A DNA stretch of 64,000 bases from Pseudoxanthomonas sp. (lineage in GTDB: Bacteria; Pseudomonadota; Gammaproteobacteria; Xanthomonadales; Xanthomonadaceae), in NCBI RefSeq assembly GCF_002863005.1, contig NZ_PKDG01000015.1, forward strand, positions 124,001 to 188,000. The letters are read 5' to 3'. A program made the translations under genes and the position numbers. Positions within the stretch are counted from its first letter, which is position 1; each line of letters begins with the position of its first letter. This document shows positions 27,117 through 34,036 of this stretch, in pieces. The notes under the pieces are model-generated. The model was not told where the DNA came from, ran no database searches, and worked only from the letters and a program-made list of their open reading frames with translations.

Positions 27117-28256
27117 ATGATGCGAAACGCACTTTCCTGCCTTCTGGTGCTGGGCCTGGCGTCCTGCGCCACACCGCAACCGCCGCCGCCGGCGGCTTCG
27201 ACGACGCCTTCCGCTGCCGCTCCGGCGACGCCCGCCGAGACGTCGGTCGAGCGTGTGGCCGAGGTGCCGCCGGAAGCGCTGAAGCCGGTCGATTTCCTCA
27301 CCGCGCGTGCGCAGTTCGTGCGCGATACCTCCGCGAAGTACGGCATCGCACCCGCCGAGATCGAGGCGACGCTGGCCAAGGCGCAGTTCCTCGACAGCGT
27401 GGTCGCGGCGATGTCGCGACCGGCGGAACGGGTCAAGCCGTGGAGCGAATACCGGGTCGGCTTCCTGACCCAGACCCGCATCGACGGGGGCCGCGCATTC
27501 ATGGCGCAGCACCGCGACGAGCTGACCCGCGTCGAGCAGCAGTACGGTGTGCCGGCCGAGGTGATCGTGTCGATCATCGGCGTGGAGACCAACTATGGCG
27601 GCTTCACCGGTCGCCACAAGGTGCTGGATGCGCTGTACACGCTCGCGTTCCGCTATCCGCGCACCGGCAATCCGGAGCGTGCGGCTTACGAATACCGTCG
27701 CGAGCAGTTCTTCCGCGACGAACTGGCGCAGCTGTTCGCGCTGGGACGGGAAGAGAAGCTCGACATCGCCTCGCTGACCGGCAGCTATGCCGGCGCGATG
27801 GGGCTGGGCCAGTTCATGCCATCGAGCTACCGCGAGTTCGCAGTGGACGGCAACGGCGACGGTCGCCGTGATCTGTTCGCCACGTATCCGGACATCTTCG
27901 CCTCGATCGCCAATTACTTCCGCAAGAAGGGTGGCGAACGCGGCGGCTGGGTGCCGGGCGGCGCGGTCGTCGCGCGCGCCCAGCTGCAGGACGGGTTCGC
28001 CGAGTTCAACCCGGAGACCTGGACACCCGACTACTCGCTCGCGCAACTGGCCGAGAAGGGCTACCGGCCGCTCGACCCGGTCGCGCCGGACGCGATGGCC
28101 ACGCTGGTGCAACTGGATGGCGCGGACGGCAAGCAGTACTGGCTGGGCTTCCAGAACTACTACGCGATCACCCGGTACAACAATTCCAAGATGTACGCGA
28201 TGGCGGTCTACCAGCTGTCGCAGGCGATCGCCGGCCGCGAGATTCCGCCGGCATGA
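27117..28256 (+). CDS. mltB: Lytic murein transglycosylase B (lipoprotein)
   Basis: MltB cleaves peptidoglycan with formation of anhydromuramic ends, in the periplasm from the outer membrane. The 379-residue protein has a lipobox (LASC, about Cys16). The catalytic Glu157 lies in GVETNYGG, and GAMGLGQFMPSSYREFAVD and GWVPGG are family blocks. Two adjacent ATGs (27117, 27120) could serve as starts. A TACCCT sequence 9 bases before the ATG could be a -10 box. The stop overlaps rlpA (ATGA). Confidence 0.93.
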   Translation: MMRNALSCLLVLGLASCATPQPPPPAASTTPSAAAPATPAETSVERVAEVPPEALKPVDFLTARAQFVRDTSAKYGIAPAEIEATLAKAQFLDSVVAAMSRPAERVKPWSEYRVGFLTQTRIDGGRAFMAQHRDELTRVEQQYGVPAEVIVSIIGVETNYGGFTGRHKVLDALYTLAFRYPRTGNPERAAYEYRREQFFRDELAQLFALGREEKLDIASLTGSYAGAMGLGQFMPSSYREFAVDGNGDGRRDLFATYPDIFASIANYFRKKGGERGGWVPGGAVVARAQLQDGFAEFNPETWTPDYSLAQLAEKGYRPLDPVAPDAMATLVQLDGADGKQYWLGFQNYYAITRYNNSKMYAMAVYQLSQAIAGREIPPA

Positions 28257-29416
28257 AGTGGCTGGCCCTGCCGCTGCTGGCGGTGGCCCTGGCCGCGTGC
28301 AGCACGGCGCCGAAGAAGCCACCGGCGCCCTCCGCGGGCGGCACCGTGCGGCCGGCGCCGGCGACGCCCTCGCCGGCCATCGCGGGCAAGGACTGCTCGC
28401 GCTATGCGCCGGCGCAGGAAGACCTGTCCACGCGTGGCGACTACACCGCCGGTGGTCTGTACAAGCCCGGCGTGTCGGACACCACGCCCGACCACGTGCC
28501 CGACCTGGATTGCATCCGCGAACCCGTGGTCACCGCCGAGGCGCGATCGCGGGTCGGCAACAAGTCGCCGTATTCGGTGCTCGGCAAGCAGTACCGCGTC
28601 CTCGACCGCGTCGACGGCTACGTGGAGCAGGGCACCGCCTCGTACTACGGCAACAAGTTCCATGGCCGTCGAACCTCCAACCAGGAGGTGTACGACATGT
28701 ACGCCTACAGTGCCGCGCACAAATCGCTGCCCTTGCCCAGCTTCGCGCGCGTGACCAACCTGGACAACGGCAAGTCGGTGGTCGTGCGGGTGAACGATCG
28801 TGGTCCTTTCCACGAGGGCCGCGTGATCGACCTGAGTTATGCCGCCGCGGTGCGCCTGGGCATCACCCAGCGCGGGACGGGTCGCGTGGAAGTGCGCGCG
28901 CTGACGCCGGAAGGCGCCACGCTCGCGGCCACGCCCGCGACGGATTCGCCTCCCTCGGCGATGGACCAGCTCGTCGGGACGTTGCCTGCAGAGGCGGTCC
29001 GCTACCACGTGCCAGCCAAGCCGGGCGATGTGCCCAGTGCCGCCGGCTTCGAGGCGTGGATGAAAGCCAACGGGGTACGTGTCGCGTCCGGCAAGCCGGG
29101 CGCCCCTGTGGTCACCAGCCCTGCCGCGAGTGTGCCGCTTGCCGCCGTGCCGGCGAAGGCCCCTCCGCCGGCCGCGGCGACGCCATCCACCGTGCAGCTG
29201 CAGGTCGCCAGTTTCTCCAGTCGCGACAATGCCGACCGCGCACTCGCGCGCCTGACCGCCGCCGGCATCGCCGATGCGCGGCTCAGCGATGTGCCCGGCG
29301 CGGACCGTCCGCTGTGGCGATTGCGCGTGGGGGCCGCCGATGCCGCGTCGGCCGAAGCATTGGCGGGCAGGATCGCGAGTCTGGGTTTCGGACGCCCGCA
29401 GATCGTTCGCGACTAG
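28253..29416 (+). CDS. rlpA: Septal lytic transglycosylase RlpA with SPOR domain
   Basis: RlpA is an outer-membrane lipoprotein acting on denuded glycans at the septum. The 387-residue protein has a lipobox (LAAC, Cys16), a double-psi beta-barrel (GTASYYGNKFHGRRTSN through VRVNDRGPF and IDLSYAAA), a Pro/Ala linker and a C-terminal SPOR domain (VQLQVASFSSRDNADRAL). Translation is probably coupled to mltB by the ATGA overlap. Confidence 0.95.
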   Translation: MKWLALPLLAVALAACSTAPKKPPAPSAGGTVRPAPATPSPAIAGKDCSRYAPAQEDLSTRGDYTAGGLYKPGVSDTTPDHVPDLDCIREPVVTAEARSRVGNKSPYSVLGKQYRVLDRVDGYVEQGTASYYGNKFHGRRTSNQEVYDMYAYSAAHKSLPLPSFARVTNLDNGKSVVVRVNDRGPFHEGRVIDLSYAAAVRLGITQRGTGRVEVRALTPEGATLAATPATDSPPSAMDQLVGTLPAEAVRYHVPAKPGDVPSAAGFEAWMKANGVRVASGKPGAPVVTSPAASVPLAAVPAKAPPPAAATPSTVQLQVASFSSRDNADRALARLTAAGIADARLSDVPGADRPLWRLRVGAADAASAEALAGRIASLGFGRPQIVRD

Positions 29417-29476
29417 CGTCGACGTCCGGCTGCCGGTTTTTTACGTCTTTCCAACCCACGCGGTAGCCGGCCTCCC

Positions 29477-29482
29477 TACAAT
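29477..29482 (+). promoter_or_regulatory. Putative -10 box of the D,D-carboxypeptidase gene
   Basis: TACAAT (5 of 6 matches to the consensus) lies 49 bases before the ATG in the 115-base gap after rlpA, with AGGAG (29517-29521) as a Shine-Dalgarno sequence in the leader. No good -35 box is apparent at the usual distance. Confidence 0.4.
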
Positions 29483-29531
29483 GTTCGCCTTGCACCGTCA
29501 GGCCCAGGGCCTTGCCAGGAGTTTTCCGCCG

Positions 29532-30728
29532 ATGAAGTTCCGTTTCGTTCTCGCCGCGCTCGCGACCACCGCCATGGGTCTGGCCATCGCCCAGACCCCC
29601 GCGCCGGCCACGCCGCCCGCCGCCGCCGCGGCTCCCGTCGCCATCCCGCCCGCGCCCACGCCGACGGCGACCGCATGGGTGCTGATGGACTACATCACCG
29701 GGCAGGTACTGGCGGGCGAGAACTACAACGAGCGTGTCGAGCCGGCCAGCATCACCAAGGTGATGACGTCGTACGTGCTGGCCGCCGAGCAGAAGAACGG
29801 CAAGATCAAGCCGACCGACCAGGTGATGATGAGCGAGCGCGCCTGGCGCGAGGGCGGCGCCGGCACCGACGGCAGCTACAGCGGTTTCGCCGTCAACAAG
29901 ACCGCGCCGCTGCTGGACATGGAAACCGGCATGGCCGTGCAGTCCGGCAACGACGCCGCCATCGCCCTGGCCGAGCACGCCGCCGGCAGCCAGGAAGCCT
30001 TCGCGTCGCTGATGAACAACTACGCCGCGCAGATCGGCATGAAGGGCTCGCACTTCGTCAACGCGCATGGCCTGTCGGCGCCGGAGCATTACTCCACCGC
30101 GTACGACCTGGCGTTGCTGGGCCGCGCCCTGATCCGCGAGTATCCGGAGCAGTACGCCTTCAACAAGATCAAGGAATTCACGGTCGGCACCATCACCCAG
30201 CCGAACCGCAACCTGCTGCTGTGGCGCGATCCGAGCGTGGACGGCATCAAGACCGGCCACCATTCCGCCGCGGGCTACTGCCTGATGAGCTCGGCCAAGC
30301 GCGGCGACCAGCGCCTGATCGCGGTGGTGATGGGATCCACCTCGGAGAAGCAGCGCGCCGACGACAGCCTGGCATTGTTGAACTGGGGCTTCCGCTTCTA
30401 CGAAACCCACCGCCTCTACGAGCCGGGCAAGGCCATCGCCACGCAGCGCGTTTGGAAGGGCAAGACCAAGGATGTGCAGCTGGGCGTGGCCCAGCCGATG
30501 CTGGTCAGCGTGCCGCGGGGCCGCTACGACGACCTGAAGCCGACGATGGACGTGCCGAAGACGCTGGTGGCGCCGATCACCGCAGGCCAGGCCATCGGGA
30601 TGGTGAAGGTCACGCTGGACGGCAAGGTCGTCGCGCAGTCGCCGCTGGTGGCGATCACGCCGATCGAGGAAGCCGGCTTCTTCAAGCGCCTGTGGGACGC
30701 ATTCTGGATGTGGTGGGAGTCGGAGTGA
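29532..30728 (+). CDS. dacC: D-alanyl-D-alanine carboxypeptidase (S11, DacA/DacC type)
   Basis: This penicillin-binding protein trims pentapeptide side chains in the periplasm. The 398-residue precursor has a signal peptide (cleavage near AIA-QT), a Pro/Ala linker, and the three active-site motifs: Ser73-X-X-Lys76 (SITK), Ser138-Gly-Asn140, and Lys240-Thr-Gly. A beta-rich domain follows, and the C-terminus FFKRLWDAFWMWWES is an amphipathic, Trp-rich membrane anchor. The frame is open upstream to 29274 but only ATG 29532 gives a signal peptide. DacA versus DacC cannot be decided. Confidence 0.94.
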   Translation: MKFRFVLAALATTAMGLAIAQTPAPATPPAAAAAPVAIPPAPTPTATAWVLMDYITGQVLAGENYNERVEPASITKVMTSYVLAAEQKNGKIKPTDQVMMSERAWREGGAGTDGSYSGFAVNKTAPLLDMETGMAVQSGNDAAIALAEHAAGSQEAFASLMNNYAAQIGMKGSHFVNAHGLSAPEHYSTAYDLALLGRALIREYPEQYAFNKIKEFTVGTITQPNRNLLLWRDPSVDGIKTGHHSAAGYCLMSSAKRGDQRLIAVVMGSTSEKQRADDSLALLNWGFRFYETHRLYEPGKAIATQRVWKGKTKDVQLGVAQPMLVSVPRGRYDDLKPTMDVPKTLVAPITAGQAIGMVKVTLDGKVVAQSPLVAITPIEEAGFFKRLWDAFWMWWESE

Positions 30729-30750
30729 TCCGGCGCACCGCACGATGAGG

Positions 30751-30779
30751 AAAGGCCGGCGCATGCCGGCCTTTTTCTT
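30751..30779. terminator. Terminator between the carboxypeptidase and EamA genes
   Basis: A 10-bp stem (30751-30760 with 30765-30774, AAAGGCCGGC and complement) with loop GCAT is followed by TT and a T-rich stretch on the plus strand. It lies between two convergent genes and the A-run on the left would serve as a T-run for the minus strand, so it may work both ways. Confidence 0.8.
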
Positions 30780-30785
30780 GCCTGC

Positions 30786-31679
30786 CTACAGGCCGGCCGC
30801 GATCACCGCGATGGCGAGGATCGCGAGCGGAATCGCCAGCAGGGTGGTGCGGCTCAGCCGCTCGCGGAACAGCCACGTGCCGGCCAGCGTGCCCAGGACC
30901 ACCACGCCGATGTTCATCGTCGAGAACACCACCGCCGGATGGTCGGGCAGCGCGCGGTGGGCCTTCACGTAGAACAGGATGTTGCCGAAGTTCAGCGCCC
31001 CGAGCAGCAGGCCCGTGCCGAGCGCGGGCAGCGTGAGCGCCGGGCCGCCACGCAGGCGCCGTGCGCCCTGCACGCCCAGCATCACGATGAAGGCGGCGAC
31101 GAAGGCGACCTGCAGCGAGGCCGCGAACGGCGTGCCGGCTGCAGCGATGTGCTTCAACAGCACGTCCACGCTGGCGTAGCCGACCAGCACCACCAGCGGC
31201 AATGCCCAGCCGGTCCAGCCGCCCTCGGCCCCGGCCGACGCGGTGCGCGGGCGCAGCGCCAGCAACACGATGGCGACCAGGCCCACTGCGAGACCGGCGA
31301 GACGCAGCGCATTGGCCTGTTCACCGAACCAAAGGAAGGCGGCCAGCAGCGACAGTACCAGCGACATGCGCTGTGCGATGTCGGTGCGCACGATGCCGGC
31401 CGCCTTCACCGAGGCCGACAGCGCCAGGAAGATGCCCGGCAGCAGGACCGCCAGCAGCGCGAGCGCGGGCCACGGAGCATGCGCAGCGGCCAGTGCCGAC
31501 AGCGGCGGATCCAGCAGGGTGAAGCACAGCAGGGAGGCGGCCAGGTAGTTCCAGGCGATGCCTTGGGCCGTGTCGATGCCGCGCCGCTGCATGAGCTTCA
31601 GCAGGACCGACACGAGCACGCTGCAGACGACGCTGGAGAGCAGATAGGGCACGGCGGACCTCGCGGGAAGGGCGGGCAT
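30786..31679 (-). CDS. EamA/DMT-superfamily transporter
   Basis: A 297-residue inner-membrane protein with ten hydrophobic segments in two similar halves, typical of EamA-type drug/metabolite transporters. GIAWNYLAASLLCF and GALNFGNILFYVKAHRALP are recognisable blocks, the second resembling the small-molecule or EamA C-terminal repeat. The substrate is unknown. The ATG at 31679 was chosen because the upstream open frame adds only low-complexity Arg-rich residues. Confidence 0.85.
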   Translation of the reverse strand: MPALPARSAVPYLLSSVVCSVLVSVLLKLMQRRGIDTAQGIAWNYLAASLLCFTLLDPPLSALAAAHAPWPALALLAVLLPGIFLALSASVKAAGIVRTDIAQRMSLVLSLLAAFLWFGEQANALRLAGLAVGLVAIVLLALRPRTASAGAEGGWTGWALPLVVLVGYASVDVLLKHIAAAGTPFAASLQVAFVAAFIVMLGVQGARRLRGGPALTLPALGTGLLLGALNFGNILFYVKAHRALPDHPAVVFSTMNIGVVVLGTLAGTWLFRERLSRTTLLAIPLAILAIAVIAAGL

Positions 31680-31765
31680 TATCGCGGTATCGCCTCCCCG
31701 CCTTGCCCGATGGCCTTTGGATGTCACTCTTTTCGTGTGTAGCCAGCGAAACCGCATTCTTCGCC

Positions 31766-31771
31766 TATCAT
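31766..31771 (+). promoter_or_regulatory. Putative -10 box of the CsgG-type gene
   Basis: TATCAT lies about 93 bases before the GTG start at 31865, which has a strong AAGGAGAAG Shine-Dalgarno sequence near 31851. It implies a leader of about 85 bases. No clear -35 box was seen. Confidence 0.3.
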
Positions 31772-31864
31772 CGCGGTCGGGCGACCCGGCACGCGAACGC
31801 AGGCCACGCCCGCAATGGAAGGTCCGCGGGGTGCGGGCACCATCATTCTCAAGGAGAAGCACGC

Positions 31865-32827
31865 GTGAACAGGGGAACCTGCAAGAAGATGACGATGACG
31901 GCCTGCCTGCTGATGGCGGCCGCTGCGACGACACCCGCCTGGGCGCAGCGCCAGAGCGCGCAGGACCAGCGCAAGCAGCAGACCGCGGAGATCCCGACCT
32001 GCAGCAAGCCGCTGGGTACCATCTCGGTGATCGAGCCCGAGGACGGCGTGAACTGGTGGAGCGGCCAGCAGCTGCCGGCACCGTCGAAGCTGATCAAGGT
32101 GTTCGTCAACAAGTCGCGCTGCTTCACGCTGGTGGACCGTGGCGTGGGCATGGGTGCGGCGATGGCCGAGCGCGATCTGGCCGCCAGTGGCGAGCTGCGC
32201 AACCGCTCCAACATCGGCAAGGGCCAGATCCGTGCCGCCGATTACGTGCTGGTGCCCGACCTGATCTCGCAGAACAGCAATGCCGGCGGCAATGCCATCA
32301 GCGGCCTGCTGGGCGGACTGATGGGTGGCAACGTCGGTCGAGTGGTGGGCGGACTGGACTTCAAGAAGAAGACCGCCGACGTCGTCCTGACCGTCACCGA
32401 CGTGCGTTCTTCCGAGCAGGTCGCCATGGCCGAAGGCAGCGCCAAGAAGACCGACATCGGCTGGGGCGCGGGCGGCAGCCTGTTCACCGGCAGCCACTGG
32501 GGCGGTGGCGGTGCCAGCGGCTACGCCAACACCGAGATCGGCCAGGTCATCACGCTGGCCTACTTGCAGGCCTACACCAACCTGGTCAGCGAGCTGGGCG
32601 GCCTGTCCGGCAATGCCTCGGCATCCAATGCCCAGCAGGCGGTGGAGATGACCAAGCCCGGCCGCCTGTTCGCCAACCCGAAGGGTACCGGCAAGGCCGT
32701 GCGCGACCTGGACCCCGGCATGATGCTGTACCCCACCGGCAACAAGGACGGGGTGATGTGGGAAGTCGAGGACGAACTCGGCAACAAGGGCTGGGTCTCG
32801 TCCAGCCTGGTGCAGCTGGCGCGCTGA
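31865..32827 (+). CDS. CsgG/HfaB-family secreted protein with C-terminal SH3-like domain
   Basis: A 320-residue precursor with a cleavable signal peptide (ACLLMAAAATTPAWA-Q, site near residue 27). The middle (KVFVNKSRCFTLVDRG, AADYVLVPDLISQ, VLTVTDVRSSEQVAMAEG) matches the CsgG/HfaB fold of secretion-related proteins. A Gly-rich stretch holds the hydrophobic GNAISGLLGGLMGGN. The last 60 residues (GRLFANPKGTGKAVRDLDPG ... GWVSSSLVQL) look like a bacterial SH3 domain. No lipobox is present, unlike CsgG. Function unknown; no curli genes are nearby. GTG start with good RBS. Confidence 0.8.
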   Translation: MNRGTCKKMTMTACLLMAAAATTPAWAQRQSAQDQRKQQTAEIPTCSKPLGTISVIEPEDGVNWWSGQQLPAPSKLIKVFVNKSRCFTLVDRGVGMGAAMAERDLAASGELRNRSNIGKGQIRAADYVLVPDLISQNSNAGGNAISGLLGGLMGGNVGRVVGGLDFKKKTADVVLTVTDVRSSEQVAMAEGSAKKTDIGWGAGGSLFTGSHWGGGGASGYANTEIGQVITLAYLQAYTNLVSELGGLSGNASASNAQQAVEMTKPGRLFANPKGTGKAVRDLDPGMMLYPTGNKDGVMWEVEDELGNKGWVSSSLVQLAR

Positions 32828-32846
32828 ACCGCCGCGCCGGGTGAAG

Positions 32847-32874
32847 ACGAAGGGCCGCGCACGCGGCCCTTCGT
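32847..32874 (+). terminator. Hairpin after the CsgG-type gene
   Basis: A 13-bp perfect stem (32847-32859 with 32862-32874, ACGAAGGGCCGCG and complement) lies 19 bases after the stop. The following bases are only weakly T-rich, so efficiency as an intrinsic terminator is uncertain. Confidence 0.55.
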
Positions 32875-32916
32875 CGTTCCCGGATGGCGCGGCTTGGCTT
32901 TCGCTGCCCGCATCCC

Positions 32917-32922
32917 AATAAT
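32917..32922 (+). promoter_or_regulatory. Putative -10 box of ybeD-lipB (leaderless start)
   Basis: AATAAT lies six bases before the ybeD ATG at 32929. As with lptM and ubiE, the start of transcription would fall at the ATG, leaving no room for an RBS. Confidence 0.4.
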
Positions 32923-32928
32923 CCGGGC

Positions 32929-33207
32929 ATGGAAATCAAATCCGACAACCCCGAACACGGCTTCCAGTTTCCCGGCACCTTCGAGCTCAGCGCCATGGGC
33001 TCGGCCGGCACCGGCCTGGAGACCGAGCTGCCCAGCCTGCTGGAATCGAAAGGCGTCGAGGTGCTGCACGAAGACATCAGCTGGAAGCATTCCACCAACG
33101 GCAAGTACGTGTCCGTGCGCATCCGCTTCCAGGCCAACGACCGCGCGCAGTACGACGCGGCGCATGAAGCCCTGCGCGACCACCCGGAAGTGAAGTGGAC
33201 GCTGTGA
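32929..33207 (+). CDS. ybeD: DUF493 family protein YbeD
   Basis: A 92-residue cytoplasmic protein of the DUF493/YbeD family (an ACT-like fold). The core [18 protein letters not shown] is typical. Its place upstream of lipB is the same as in E. coli (dacA-ybeD-lipB), which supports the call; the D,D-carboxypeptidase gene is also nearby at 29.5 kb. The function is unknown, although it has been suggested to act as a small regulator of lipoate metabolism. Confidence 0.93.
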   Translation: MEIKSDNPEHGFQFPGTFELSAMGSAGTGLETELPSLLESKGVEVLHEDISWKHSTNGKYVSVRIRFQANDRAQYDAAHEALRDHPEVKWTL

Positions 33208-33863
33208 CCTCGCCCTGCGCTGTCCGCGAGCTCGGCCGCCAGGCCTACGAGCCGGTCTGGCGCGCCATGCAACGCTTCACCGATGCGCGTACCGACGCGA
33301 CCGGCGACGAACTGTGGCTGGTGGAGCACGACCCGGTGTTCACCCTCGGCCAGGCCGGCAAGCCCGAGCACGTGCTTGCGGCGGGCGACATCCCGGTCGT
33401 CCATGTCGACCGTGGCGGACAGGTGACGTACCACGGCCCCGGCCAGATCGTTGCGTATCCGCTGTTCGACCTGAAGCGCCTGAAGGTCGGCGTGCGCGAC
33501 TACGTCTGCAGGATCGAGCAGGCGATGATCGATACGCTGGCAGAGTGGAACGTGCATGCCGAACGCAAGGACGGCGCTCCCGGCGTCTACGTGGCCGGCG
33601 CCAAGATCGGCGCGCTCGGCATCCGCGTGCGGCGCGGCTGCACCTTCCATGGCCTCGCGTTCAACATCGCGATGGATCTCGAACCGTTCCACCGCATCAA
33701 TCCGTGCGGCTATCAGGGCCTGCAGGTCGTTTCGCTGGCGGACCTCGGCGGTCCCTCCGGTATGGATCAGGTGAAGCCGGTGCTGCTTAAGCACATGGCG
33801 GAGCAGTTCGGCCTGTCGCTGCGACACGAGGCCGTGCTGCCGGATCTTTCGCAGGCGGCCTGA
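33204..33863 (+). CDS. lipB: Octanoyltransferase LipB
   Basis: LipB transfers octanoyl groups from acyl carrier protein to lipoate-dependent enzymes. The 219-residue protein begins with GTG at 33204, overlapping the ybeD stop (GTGA); a GTG three codons upstream also exists. The catalytic pair is Lys134 (GAKIGALG) and Cys168 (INPCGYQG), and [12 protein letters not shown] and HGLAFN are family blocks. No lipA is present within the window on its 3' side. Confidence 0.96.
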   Translation: MTSPCAVRELGRQAYEPVWRAMQRFTDARTDATGDELWLVEHDPVFTLGQAGKPEHVLAAGDIPVVHVDRGGQVTYHGPGQIVAYPLFDLKRLKVGVRDYVCRIEQAMIDTLAEWNVHAERKDGAPGVYVAGAKIGALGIRVRRGCTFHGLAFNIAMDLEPFHRINPCGYQGLQVVSLADLGGPSGMDQVKPVLLKHMAEQFGLSLRHEAVLPDLSQAA

Positions 33864-33873
33864 TCCCGCTGTC

Positions 33874-34005
33874 GTAGGAGCGACGTCAGTCGCGACCGCA
33901 CGACGGGGCAGCCCAGGTGCGCAGGGAGACGGTCGGAGCGAATTCTTGGTGGTTCGCCATCACCGTGGTCTGACGAACTCCGGTCGCGACTGACGTCGCT
34001 CCTAC
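33874..34005 (+). repeat. GTAG-type palindromic repeat between lipB and glnE
   Basis: Perfect 25-bp inverted arms (33874-33898 and 33981-34005, GTAGGAGCGACGTCAGTCGC then GACCG) enclose 82 bases of mixed sequence. This is the strongest member of the GTAG-GAGCGACG family in the window; a decayed copy lies at 46487-46558. Confidence 0.92.
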
Positions 34006-34023
34006 AACAGCCGCGGCGCATGC

Positions 34024-34029
34024 CAGAAT
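34024..34029 (+). promoter_or_regulatory. Weak -10-like sequence just before glnE
   Basis: CAGAAT (4 of 6) lies seven bases before the glnE ATG. It is the weakest of the leaderless-type starts noted and is listed for completeness. Confidence 0.25.
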
Positions 34030-34036
34030 CGCCGCC

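Noticed and set aside
26058-28322. A 754-codon open frame antisense to rodA and mltB
   Set aside because: No domains and a biased composition; both sense genes are certain.
31679-32081. Longer start for the EamA transporter
   Set aside because: The extra N-terminal sequence is Arg/Ser-rich and overlaps the CsgG gene on the other strand; the membrane domain begins right after the ATG at 31679.
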